A stretch of 64,000 nt of DNA from Agromyces fucosus (GTDB lineage Bacteria; Actinomycetota; Actinomycetes; Actinomycetales; Microbacteriaceae). This document shows positions 52,136 through 59,694 of the stretch, in pieces. Under the pieces are notes generated by a model. It searched no databases, was not told the DNA's origin, and saw only the letters and a program-made list of their open reading frames with translations. The DNA is taken from contig NZ_SDPO01000003.1 of assembly GCF_004134865.1 (NCBI RefSeq), positions 1-64,000 of the forward strand, given 5' to 3'. How positions within the stretch are numbered: the first letter of the stretch is position 1; the number at the start of each line of letters is the position of its first letter. A program made the position numbers and the translations under genes.

Positions 52136-52879
52136 ATGCGGCAGACGGGGATCCTCGCGACGGCGATGGTCGGCGTGTTCCTCTGCGGAGCGCTCGCGGC
52201 GTGCACCGTATCCGACCCCCGACCGATGACCGAGACTGCCGCGACAGCGGTGGCGACCGCTGCGGCGCAGACGCCGCGGGCGACGACGACGCCCGGCGCC
52301 TCGGACGTCTCCGCTGCGACGCGTGTTCGGGACGCCGTCGCGTCACGCGCCGATGACACCGACATCACGCTCGAAGTCGGTCAGATCATCGAGGCCCCGG
52401 TCCCGGCCCCGTCGCACCAGCTTGTGCCGGCACCCGTGCCGGCACAAGAGGCAGTTGCCATGCCGACGCACTGCATCGACGAGCAGCTCACCCTCGCCTA
52501 CCGGGCGCGTCCGCAGGACTCGGGCGCCGGCAGTTTCATGGGCGACCTCGTCTTCACGAACATCTCGGCGGCCGACTGCTCCTTCGACGGGTGGCCGGGG
52601 CTCATCGCGCTGAGCGCCGACGGCGTGCGGCTCGGCGCACCCGCGCGAGCGTCCGGAGGTACGTCGTCCCTGGTCGTGCTCACGGCGAATGGCGGGGTGG
52701 CCGTCTCCGAACTGCACGGCGGGCAGCCAGGCCCGTACGGCTGCCCTGCGACGACCTCGACGATGCTGCGCGCCTACATCACGTCCGACGGCGCCGGGCC
52801 GGGCGTCGCGGTGGTGCAGTCGATCCCGGTCTGCGCCGACGGGACGTCCACACTCCGCATCGGTCCGCTCGGCGGCTGA
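52136..52879 (+). CDS. DUF4232-type lipoprotein
   Basis: The 247-residue protein has a lipoprotein signal (GALAAC, lipidated Cys23), an Ala/Thr-rich linker and a C-terminal DUF4232-like domain (about 115-247) with LVFTNISAADCSFDGWPGL and final VCADGTSTLRIGPL. DUF4232 domains are common in actinobacterial envelope lipoproteins of unknown role. GGAGGGCGGAGG lies 5 nt before the ATG. Confidence 0.84.
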   Translation: MRQTGILATAMVGVFLCGALAACTVSDPRPMTETAATAVATAAAQTPRATTTPGASDVSAATRVRDAVASRADDTDITLEVGQIIEAPVPAPSHQLVPAPVPAQEAVAMPTHCIDEQLTLAYRARPQDSGAGSFMGDLVFTNISAADCSFDGWPGLIALSADGVRLGAPARASGGTSSLVVLTANGGVAVSELHGGQPGPYGCPATTSTMLRAYITSDGAGPGVAVVQSIPVCADGTSTLRIGPLGG

Positions 52880-52882
52880 CGC

Positions 52883-53542
52883 TCAGGCTTCGGCCGACAG
52901 CGTCTCGACGCGCCCGTTCAGCTCCGCGGCATCCGCACCCCAGAGCTCGACGACCGATTCCGCGAGCCGGTCTTCGAGGCCCGCGAGCGACTGCACGCGG
53001 AAAGTGACGGCCGCACCCGTGTCGCCCGCCTTGCCGAAGCCCTGCGCGAGGGAACGCATCCACGACTCGCTCGCCGCCTTGATCGCGGTGTAGTTCGCAC
53101 CGCCCGCGGTGGGCCGCTCGACCGTGGTCGACGAGACCATCGCGATGCGCCCCGCGGGGGAGGCGACGAGGTCGTCCCAGAACGCGCGGCTGATGTACCG
53201 GAGCGCCGTGAAGGAACGCTCGAGCGCCCGGTAGTCCTCTTCCGTCTGGCCGGCGATGCCACCGCCGCCGCGCCAGCCGCCGACGAGGTGCACCACCCCA
53301 TCGACGTCGCCGACACGGGCGTGCACGCGCATGGCGAGTTCGAGCACGTCGTCACCGTCGGTGAGGTCGGCGCGTTCGCCGATGACGCCGGGCAGCTCGG
53401 CCTCGAGGGCGGCGAGACGGCCGGCGTCGCTGCCGACGGCGACCACGCGGGCGCCGGCGTCGAGCAGGGCACGGGCGACCGCCGTGCCGGAAGCGCTCGT
53501 GGCTCCCGCGATCAGCACGGTGCGATTCGTGAGATCGGTCAT
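52883..53542 (-). CDS. SDR family oxidoreductase
   Basis: The 219-residue short-chain dehydrogenase has the cofactor motif LIAGATSASGTAVARAL in place of canonical TGxxxGxG, the catalytic Ser in AMVSSTTVE and Tyr-x3-Lys as NYTAIKAAS. GAGGAG lies 6 nt before the ATG at 53542, so a longer frame upstream is rejected. It is probably in the same direction as, and downstream of, the DUF6421-like gene with a REP element between them. Substrate unknown. Confidence 0.88.
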   Translation of the reverse strand: MTDLTNRTVLIAGATSASGTAVARALLDAGARVVAVGSDAGRLAALEAELPGVIGERADLTDGDDVLELAMRVHARVGDVDGVVHLVGGWRGGGGIAGQTEEDYRALERSFTALRYISRAFWDDLVASPAGRIAMVSSTTVERPTAGGANYTAIKAASESWMRSLAQGFGKAGDTGAAVTFRVQSLAGLEDRLAESVVELWGADAAELNGRVETLSAEA

Positions 53543-53562
53543 GTGGTGCTCCTCTGCGAGTT

Positions 53563-53641
53563 CCGCCGGTCGAGTAGCGAAGCGTATCGAGACCACGTTA
53601 CGAGGTCTCGATACGCTCCTTCGTCGCTCCTCGACCGGCGG
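53563..53641. repeat. REP-like palindromic element
   Basis: A left arm (53563-53594, ending CGTATCGAGACC) and right arm (53604-53641, starting GGTCTCGATACG and ending CGACCGGCGG) form a long interrupted stem. This sequence type is, from memory, a frequent intergenic repeat in Microbacteriaceae genomes. Confidence 0.82.
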
Positions 53642-53653
53642 GCGATCAGGCGA

Positions 53654-55129
53654 TCAGGCGTCGGCTGCCGTGATGCCGACGGTCGACTCGATGACGGGCT
53701 TCATCTTCTTGTCGAGCGCCTCGTAGAACATCGAGAGCGGGAACTCGTCGTCCATCACGAGGTCGGTGTAGCCCTTGGGCGGGCCGGCGAGCACCTCGCG
53801 GGGCAGGCCCTCGGCCCACACCGACGCCGGGTTCGGCGTCACGACGTTCGTGACGAGCTCGTAGGCGGCGAGCCAGTGCACCGTCTTCGGGCGGTCGATC
53901 GACTTCCAGTAGAGCTCGTCGATCGCGTCGCCGAGTTCGACGACGGCGTCGGGCACCGCGTCCCAGTCGAAGCTCAGCGACACATCCGTCCAGTCGAGCA
54001 CGTGCTTCTGGCGTAGCCACGCGAACAGCAGCTGGCCGCCGAGCCCGTCGTAGTTGCGCACGCGCGAACCCGTGATCGCGAAGCGGAAGATGCGGTCGAA
54101 GATCACCGCGTACTGCACGAGCTTGCCGGTCGAGCGCATCTGCTCCTCGACCTCGGTGAGCTCCTCGCCGGCGGCGAGCCGGGCGTTGAGCGCGCGCTCG
54201 ATCTTCACCGACTCGCGGAACGCGGTGAGGTCGCACCGCAGTTCCTCGAGCGAGTAGAGGAAGAACGGCATGCGCTGCTTGATCATGAACGGGTCGAACG
54301 GCAGGTCGCCGCGCATGTGCGTGCGGTCGTGGATGATGTCCCACATCACGAACGTGCGCTCGGTGAGCTCCTGGTCGTCGAGCAGCGCCGCGGCATCGGC
54401 CGGCAGCTCGAGCTTCGTGATGTCGGATGCCGCGCGCACGACCCTGCGGTAGCGCGCCGCTTCGCGGTCCTGGAAGATCGCGCCCCACGTGAACGTCGGG
54501 ATCTCGCGCATCGCGACCGTCTCGGGGAAGAGCACGGCCGAGTTCGTGTCGTACCCGGGCGTGAAGTCGACGAGGCGCAGGCTCACGAAGAGCTTGTTGC
54601 CGTAGTCGCCGGCTTCGAGCTCCGCGATGAACTCGGGCCAGATCGTCTCGACGACGAGCGCCTCGACGTGCCGGTCGGACGAACCGTTCTGCGTGTACAT
54701 GGGGAAGACCACGAGGTGGCGGATGCCGTCGATGCGGTGCCGCTGCGGCTGGAACGCCACGAGGGAGTCGAGGAAGTCGGGCACGCCGAAGCCCTCGGCC
54801 TGCCAGCGGCGGAAGTCGACGACGGATGCCGCGAGGTACTCGGCCTCGTGCGGGAACCGCGGCGCGAGCGCCTCGATCGACTCGACGATCGCGTCGACGA
54901 GGGTCGATGCCTGTTCCCTGCTCCCTGAGCCCGTCGAAGGGTCGGATGCCTGGGGCACCGAGCCGTCCTTCACCTGCAGCGAGTGGAGGGCGGTCGCCGA
55001 CTCCTTGAGCCGCAGCCACGCGGCATCCGTCTCGACGCCCTCGGCGAGCGCGAGGTCGGCGGCGGTCACGGCGTCCTCGAGAACCTCGGGTTCGCCGATG
55101 ATGGCGTCGATCATGGTGTTGCTCGACAT
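53654..55129 (-). CDS. DUF6421 family protein
   Basis: The 491-residue protein resembles the DUF6421 family, found mainly in actinobacteria next to SDR genes. It is soluble and contains MWDIIHDRTHMRGDLPFD with an HxxxH pair that could bind a metal, and SLRLVDFTPGYDTNSAVLFP. Function is unknown. GGAGG lies 5 nt before the ATG. Residues 63-70 (STGSGSRE) are encoded by a REP-like sequence, suggesting an in-frame insertion. Confidence 0.82.
   Translation of the reverse strand: MSSNTMIDAIIGEPEVLEDAVTAADLALAEGVETDAAWLRLKESATALHSLQVKDGSVPQASDPSTGSGSREQASTLVDAIVESIEALAPRFPHEAEYLAASVVDFRRWQAEGFGVPDFLDSLVAFQPQRHRIDGIRHLVVFPMYTQNGSSDRHVEALVVETIWPEFIAELEAGDYGNKLFVSLRLVDFTPGYDTNSAVLFPETVAMREIPTFTWGAIFQDREAARYRRVVRAASDITKLELPADAAALLDDQELTERTFVMWDIIHDRTHMRGDLPFDPFMIKQRMPFFLYSLEELRCDLTAFRESVKIERALNARLAAGEELTEVEEQMRSTGKLVQYAVIFDRIFRFAITGSRVRNYDGLGGQLLFAWLRQKHVLDWTDVSLSFDWDAVPDAVVELGDAIDELYWKSIDRPKTVHWLAAYELVTNVVTPNPASVWAEGLPREVLAGPPKGYTDLVMDDEFPLSMFYEALDKKMKPVIESTVGITAADA
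54923..54941. repeat. REP-like motif inside a coding sequence
   Basis: The 19-mer CCCTGAGCCCGTCGAAGGG lies within the DUF6421-like gene. It matches a palindromic motif that I recall as an intergenic repeat core in actinobacteria, and encodes a Ser/Gly-rich loop. Confidence 0.65.
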
Positions 55130-55485
55130 GTGAACCTCCGATCCTCGATGAGGGTGCGTGTGCGTCTGGGATGCGCGCGGCGCGAATCGCCGTGCTCTTC
55201 AAGGCTACGAGCCGAGGCTCTGCGATTGGTTGTGCCCCGACGCGGGATTCTTGCGTGGGCGCAAATTATCGCGACGGAGATCGCCATTGCGCGCAGGGGT
55301 GTCGGATGACCCCTCGGGAGGGCCCTTCGGGGTTGGAGCGGGTGCTGCCACTGAGCGCCGCCGGTGCGGGCACGTGGCCGGAGGGCGCCGGATTCGACCG
55401 CGAGTCCGGTGCGGGTCCGGATGGCGCCGGGCAGCCGCCTCCCTAACGTGAGGGTTATTCAGTTACGAGTGGAAGGAACCAGATC
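55130..55485. other. Noncoding promoter region (356 bp)
   Basis: No gene here is convincing. The region includes the ribosome binding site and likely promoter of the leftward DUF6421-like gene, with GATAAT on the minus strand (55269-55264) next to a perfect TTGCG-TGGG-CGCAA dyad (55251-55264), a candidate operator. The right end carries the ribosome binding site GAAGGA for the lipoprotein gene at 55486. An antisense-like frame at 55171-55446 is rejected. Confidence 0.55.
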
Positions 55486-55875
55486 ATGAACACCACGAAG
55501 ACGGGAACCGTCGCCATCGGAGCCGTCGCCCTCCTCGTCGCACTCACCGCATGCGCCGGCGTGCGCGGCACCGAACTCGAGCCCGGGAGCCGGCCGCAGT
55601 CGCAGCACGAGCTCCAGCAGTCGGCTCGCCAGGAGTCCGACGCGATGCGTGCCGAGCTCCATTCCCACGACGCCGTGGCATCCGTGCAGTCGGTCGCGAC
55701 CCTCGAGGGGATCCGCACCGCGAAGCAGTCGGAGGCTCGAGCCGATGTCGGCCCGTCGCCGGCAGGGGCCCAAGGGGATCGCCTCGCGAAGTACGCCGCC
55801 GCGATGAGCGCGAGCGACGCTCAGCGCCGGCACCTCGAGCTCGAGCACGGCGCATCATCGGAGCGCCTCCGTTGA
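55486..55875 (+). CDS. Small lipoprotein of unknown function
   Basis: The 129-residue protein has a lipoprotein signal (VALLVALTAC, lipidated Cys23) and a mature part of about 105 residues that is hydrophilic, rich in Gln, Ser, Ala and Glu, and predicted helical (ELQQSARQESDAMRAEL, DAQRRHLELEHG). I do not recognise a family. GGAAGGAA lies 9 nt before the ATG and a terminator follows. Confidence 0.75.
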   Translation: MNTTKTGTVAIGAVALLVALTACAGVRGTELEPGSRPQSQHELQQSARQESDAMRAELHSHDAVASVQSVATLEGIRTAKQSEARADVGPSPAGAQGDRLAKYAAAMSASDAQRRHLELEHGASSERLR

Positions 55876-55887
55876 GGCGCGCGAACC

Positions 55888-55920
55888 CATCGGGCCCCGG
55901 TCGGACGCCGGGGCCCGATG
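55888..55920 (+). terminator. Intrinsic terminator-like hairpin
   Basis: CATCGGGCCCCGG (55888-55900) pairs perfectly with CCGGGGCCCGATG (55908-55920) around a 7-nt loop, 13 bp after the small lipoprotein gene. Confidence 0.82.
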
Positions 55921-55993
55921 TGTGCGCCCTGCCGAGTCGCCGCCGAGCGCTGTCACGGCGCGTCGCATGTCGCAACACGGGCAGCGCACACCA

Positions 55994-56023
55994 TTGACAT
56001 GGGTTCGCTGTCGCTGTCAAGAT
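55994..56023 (+). promoter_or_regulatory. SigA-type promoter of the DUF4190 gene
   Basis: A perfect -35 TTGACA (55994-55999) is followed after 18 nt by a weak -10 CAAGAT (56018-56023), 45 bp before the ATG at 56069. Confidence 0.6.
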
Positions 56024-56068
56024 GCGGTTCGGCAAATCGTCGATTTCTACAGCAAGGAAACCTCACTC

Positions 56069-56356
56069 ATGACCACTCCCGCTCCCGCCCCCGTGCCTGC
56101 ACCGTCGGCGCCCGCCGAGAAGTGGAACGTCCTGTCGATCGTGGGCTTCGTGCTCTCGATCCTCGGGTTCAACATCGTGGCGATCGTGCTCGGCTTCATC
56201 GCCCTGAGCCAGGTGAAGAAGTCCGGTGAGCGCGGTCGCGGCCTCGCGATCGCCGCGATCATCATCGGCTTCGTCTACATCGTCATCGGGATCATCCTGA
56301 CGATCGTGTTCATCGGGCTCGTCGCCGCGAACCCGAGCATCTCGACGACCTACTGA
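56069..56356 (+). CDS. DUF4190 domain small membrane protein
   Basis: The 95-residue protein has a Pro/Ala-rich N terminus and two transmembrane helices (VLSIVGFVLSILGFNIVAIV and AIAAIIIGFVYIVIGIILTI) joined by ALSQVKKSGERGRGLAI, the hallmark of DUF4190. The function is unknown; such proteins are envelope-associated in many actinobacteria. AAGGAA precedes the ATG by 8 nt. It has its own promoter and a strong terminator downstream. Confidence 0.88.
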   Translation: MTTPAPAPVPAPSAPAEKWNVLSIVGFVLSILGFNIVAIVLGFIALSQVKKSGERGRGLAIAAIIIGFVYIVIGIILTIVFIGLVAANPSISTTY

Positions 56357-56367
56357 GTCGTCTCCCA

Positions 56368-56402
56368 GAAGTCCCCGCCCGGCGATGCCGGGCGGGGACT
56401 TC
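56368..56402. terminator. Strong bidirectional terminator
   Basis: A perfect 16-bp stem (56368-56383 with 56387-56402) has a 3-nt GAT loop and lies between the convergent DUF4190 and DHA2 exporter genes. Confidence 0.88.
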
Positions 56403-56419
56403 GTCGTTCGATGGGCGGT

Positions 56420-57910
56420 TCAGTGCGCGAGTCGGGGCGCCGGCTCCTCGTCGAGGATCGGGGCGGTCGCGGCATCCGGCGAGATCGACGGCACCGCTCG
56501 CCCGGCGGGCAGCAGCAGGGCAACGAGCGCCGAGACGAGCAGCACCGCGGCTCCGACGATGACCGCCGGCTGCGCGCCGATGACGTAGTCGACCGGCGTC
56601 AGCGCGCCGCCTGCGCCCGTGAACACCGCCGTCGAGACGGCGATGCCGAGCGCCACGCCGACCTCCCGCAGCATCGAGTTGGTGCCGCTCGCCTTCGCGT
56701 GGTCGTTCGGCTTCATCGTCGCGAGCACGGCGGTCGCCGACGGGGCGAAGACGAGGCCCATGCCGACGCCCGCGAGGATGAACGGAGCGACGAAGGTCGA
56801 GAACTCGGTGGCCGCGTCGAGCAGCTGCGCCAGCCAGAAGAGCGCGCCCGACAGGGCCGCGAGGCCCGCGACGATGAGCGCCCGGGTGCCGATGCGGCCG
56901 GCGAACGCCCCCGCGAGCGGGGCGACGATCATCGGCGCGAGCGTCCACGGCGAGGTCTGCAGCGCCGCCTCGAGCGGCGTCGCCCCCTGCACGACCTGCA
57001 GGAACTGGATGAGGATGAAGATCGATCCGAACGCGCCGAAGCTGAACCCGAAGCCCACGACGTTCGCCACGCTGAAGCTGCGGTCGCGGAAGAGCCGCAG
57101 CGGCAGGAGCGGCGCGGAGGCCCGCGACTCCCAGGCGATGAACGCGAGGAGCAGCACGCCGCCCGCGACGAGGCTCGCGAGCACCTCGAGGCTCGACCAG
57201 CCCGCGTCGTTGCCGCGCACGATGCCGTAGACGAGGCCGAGCAGGCCGGCGCCCGAGAGGACGAGGCCGAGGAGGTCGGCGCGGAGCCGCGCGCCGAAGC
57301 TGTTCGGCAGGGCGAGCAGCGCGAGCGCGATCGAGGCGACACCGATGGGCACGTTCACCCAGAAGATCGCCTGCCAGGCCCAGCCCTCGATGATCGCGCC
57401 GCCGATGAGCGGGCCAACGGCGACGCCGAGACCCGAGACGCCGCCCCAGATCCCGATCGCGAGCGGACGGCGCGCGATCGGCACCGAGCCGGCGAGCAGG
57501 GTCAGTGAGAGCGGCATGATCGCCGCGGCCCCGAAGCCCTGCGCCGCCCGCGCCGCGATGAGCTGGCTCGGATCGGTGGCGAGGGCGGCGAGGGCCGAGC
57601 TCAGGGTGAAGACGACGATGCCGATGATGAAGACGGTGCGCCGCCCGAACCGGTCGCCGAGCGCGACGGCCATGAGGATCGTGCTCGCGAAGGCGAGCGT
57701 GTAGGCGTTCATGAACCACTGCAGCTCTTCGACGGATGCCCCGAACTCCGAGTGCAGCACGGGCAGCGCGTTGGTCATGACGAGGTTGTCGAGCGTCGCC
57801 ATGAACATCGGCAGCGCTGTGGCGATGAGGACGAGCCAGATCGGGCTCGGCCGGCGGACGCCGGGCGTGCGCGTCGACGGGCGAGCTGCGGCATCGAGAG
57901 TGGTGGACAC
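56420..57910 (-). CDS. DHA2 family MFS drug exporter
   Basis: The 496-residue protein has about 14 helices, typical of DHA2 exporters (EmrB/QacA type). Motif A is ALGDRFGRRTVFI, motif C is GPLIGGAIIEG and the NALPVLHSEFGASVEELQW segment is the usual first loop. GTG at 57910 is preceded by AAGGAG at 7 nt, so the upstream in-frame ATG is rejected. It is controlled in all likelihood by the divergent TetR protein through a large dyad. Confidence 0.92.
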   Translation of the reverse strand: MSTTLDAAARPSTRTPGVRRPSPIWLVLIATALPMFMATLDNLVMTNALPVLHSEFGASVEELQWFMNAYTLAFASTILMAVALGDRFGRRTVFIIGIVVFTLSSALAALATDPSQLIAARAAQGFGAAAIMPLSLTLLAGSVPIARRPLAIGIWGGVSGLGVAVGPLIGGAIIEGWAWQAIFWVNVPIGVASIALALLALPNSFGARLRADLLGLVLSGAGLLGLVYGIVRGNDAGWSSLEVLASLVAGGVLLLAFIAWESRASAPLLPLRLFRDRSFSVANVVGFGFSFGAFGSIFILIQFLQVVQGATPLEAALQTSPWTLAPMIVAPLAGAFAGRIGTRALIVAGLAALSGALFWLAQLLDAATEFSTFVAPFILAGVGMGLVFAPSATAVLATMKPNDHAKASGTNSMLREVGVALGIAVSTAVFTGAGGALTPVDYVIGAQPAVIVGAAVLLVSALVALLLPAGRAVPSISPDAATAPILDEEPAPRLAH

Positions 57911-57925
57911 GACGGCACTCCTTGT

Positions 57926-57970
57926 TGTTATCGGATGATTACTTCGAACTGTAGTAATCGACTGATAACA
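57926..57970. promoter_or_regulatory. TetR operator: nested dyad
   Basis: TGTTATC, four bases, GATTAC (57926-57942) is mirrored exactly by GTAATC, four bases, GATAACA (57954-57970) about a centre at 57948. Two recognition blocks per arm suggest binding of two dimers between the divergent exporter and TetR genes. Confidence 0.85.
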
Positions 57971-58590
57971 TGTCAACCATGACGGTCGAATCGGTTCCCA
58001 CAGCCCCGCGCATGAAGGCGGCCGACCGCCGCGAGCTCATCCTCGAGGCCGCGACGGCCGTGTTCGGGGCGAAGACCTACGTCGGCACGACGACCGACGA
58101 GGTCGCCCGCGCCGCCGGCGTCAGCCAGCCCTACGTCGTGCGGCTGTTCGGCACGAAGGAGAAGCTCTTCATCGAGGTCATCGACCGGGCCTACGACCGC
58201 CTGATCGAGGAGTTCCGTGCGGTGCTGCCCGGTGACCCGGAGGATCTCGGCCGGCGCATGGGCACGGCGTACACCGACCTCCTGGTCGAGCGCGGCATGC
58301 TGCCGGTCGTCGCGAACTCGACCGCCCTCGGCGGCGAACCCGAGATCGGGCGCGTCGCCCGAGCCGGCTTCAGCCGCATCTGGCGCTTCATCCGCGACGA
58401 GGCGGGATTCTCGCCCGAGCAGGCGCGGGAGTTCATCGCGACGGGCATGCTCATCAACACGATCGTGGGCCTCCGGCTCACGGGCGACTACGGCGACGAG
58501 GTGTCGGCAACCGAGGTGCTCGACGCGTGCTTCCCCGACGCCGTCGAGAAGGTGCGCTCCCTGCTCCCCGCCGCGGGCGAGCCCTGGTGA
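57970..58590 (+). CDS. TetR/AcrR family repressor of the DHA2 exporter
   Basis: The 206-residue protein has a TetR HTH (residues 18-62: ILEAATAVFGAKTYVGTTTD, EVARAAGVSQPYVVRLFGTK) and a C-terminal ligand domain with typical RIWRFIRDEAG and FIATGMLINTIVG segments. It probably represses the divergent exporter and senses its substrates. ATG at 57970 overlaps the operator; ATG at 57979, 7 nt after TAACAT, is an equally plausible start. Confidence 0.92.
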   Translation: MSTMTVESVPTAPRMKAADRRELILEAATAVFGAKTYVGTTTDEVARAAGVSQPYVVRLFGTKEKLFIEVIDRAYDRLIEEFRAVLPGDPEDLGRRMGTAYTDLLVERGMLPVVANSTALGGEPEIGRVARAGFSRIWRFIRDEAGFSPEQAREFIATGMLINTIVGLRLTGDYGDEVSATEVLDACFPDAVEKVRSLLPAAGEPW

Positions 58591-58596
58591 GCCAGT

Positions 58597-58628
58597 GATC
58601 GAGCGGATGCCGCGGCATCCGCTCGATC
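58597..58628. terminator. Perfect 32-bp palindrome, bidirectional terminator
   Basis: The 16-nt arm GATCGAGCGGATGCCG is followed immediately by its exact reverse complement. It fills the gap between the convergent TetR and GNAT genes. It has no loop or T tract and contains the GGATGCCGCGGCATCC core. Confidence 0.78.
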
Positions 58629-58629
58629 G

Positions 58630-59094
58630 TCAGAGCATCTTCTGCATGTGGATCGCCGCCGTCTCGTAGCCGAGTCCCTCGTAGAGGCGGATCGCGGGCG
58701 TGTTGTAGCCGAAGACGTTCAGACGCAGGTTCGCCGCCCCGTGCTCGCGCGCGACCTCCTCGGCGAGTTGCATGGCGCGGGCGCCGAGACCACGCCGACG
58801 GTGCGACTCGTGGATCGCGACGTCCCAGATGTACCAACTGGCAGGGTCGCTCTGCGGGCCGATCCAGAGCCAGCCGGCGTCGTCGCCGTCGGCCTCGACG
58901 GTGAAGAGCAGGTGCCCATCGATGAGTCGGCCGTCGGGGAAGTACTGGTCCTGCGATGCACGCCGGGCGACGGCAGCCTGCTCGGCGGTGTCGCCGGCAC
59001 GCTGCCGGGCCAGCTCGTACGCCGCCATCGCGACGGGCAGCCACGCCGCGGTCTCTGCGTGGGTCTTCGGGCGGAGTCGAACGTCGTCGGTCAT
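58630..59094 (-). CDS. GNAT family N-acetyltransferase
   Basis: The 154-residue acetyltransferase has motif B as YIWDVAIHESHRRRGLGARA (with acetyl-CoA loop RRRGLG) and ends LNVFGYNTPAIRLYEGLGYE. Its acceptor is unknown. It is similar along its length to the divergent GNAT gene at 59197, so the pair arose by inverted duplication. CAGCAT (59101-59106, minus strand) ends 6 nt before the ATG. Confidence 0.9.
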   Translation of the reverse strand: MTDDVRLRPKTHAETAAWLPVAMAAYELARQRAGDTAEQAAVARRASQDQYFPDGRLIDGHLLFTVEADGDDAGWLWIGPQSDPASWYIWDVAIHESHRRRGLGARAMQLAEEVAREHGAANLRLNVFGYNTPAIRLYEGLGYETAAIHMQKML

Positions 59095-59196
59095 CCGCCC
59101 ATGCTGCCACGGCAGTCGCCGGTACTGGAAGGCGGGCGCATTGCGGGCGGGCACCGTTCGCGGCCCGGTCTCGGTGCCGTGTGGCAGGCTTCGCTC

Positions 59197-59667
59197 ATGA
59201 CCGCCTCGCTCCGACCACTCGACCGTTCCCGCCTCCCGGAGTGGATCGAACGCAGTGCCGCCGAGTACGCCCGCGACCTCGTCGCGACGGGTCGGTCGGA
59301 GGAGTCGGCCCATCGATACGCCCTCGAGGGCATGCATGAATCGTTCCCGGGCGGGCTGCCGACTCCCCGTCACGAGGTCTTCGACGTCGTCGACGAGGCC
59401 GGTGCCGCGGTCGGCTATCTCTGGATCGGACCCGACACGAGCGGCGACGACGGCTCGTGGTGGATCTGGGACGTGCTGATCGAGCCCGAGCAGCGGGGCC
59501 GGGGCCTCGGGCGCGAGGCGATGCGCCTCGCCGAGGAGCACGCGCGAGCGCAGGGCGCCCACTCGATCGGCCTCAACGTCTTCGCGTTCAACGCCGCCGC
59601 TCGCGGACTGTACGAGTCGCTCGGCTACGAGACGGCCTCCATGCGGATGCGCAAGCGGCTCGACTGA
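59197..59667 (+). CDS. GNAT family N-acetyltransferase, paralogue of the neighbour
   Basis: The 156-residue acetyltransferase has WWIWDVLIEPEQRGRGLGRE as the acetyl-CoA site and ends LNVFAFNAAARGLYESLGYE, closely like the divergent GNAT. The start is fixed by CAGGCT (59185-59190), 6 nt before the ATG. The divergent promoters share about 100 bp, so the two may be co-regulated. Longer upstream frames reach across the sister gene in antisense and are rejected. Confidence 0.9.
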   Translation: MTASLRPLDRSRLPEWIERSAAEYARDLVATGRSEESAHRYALEGMHESFPGGLPTPRHEVFDVVDEAGAAVGYLWIGPDTSGDDGSWWIWDVLIEPEQRGRGLGREAMRLAEEHARAQGAHSIGLNVFAFNAAARGLYESLGYETASMRMRKRLD

Positions 59668-59694
59668 CCGCGCCGCTCGAGCTGCGGGGCGTGC

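Noticed and set aside
55171..55446. A 91-residue frame in the long intergenic gap
   Set aside because: It has four scattered Cys, no ribosome binding site and atypical codons, and overlaps a probable promoter and dyad on the opposite strand.
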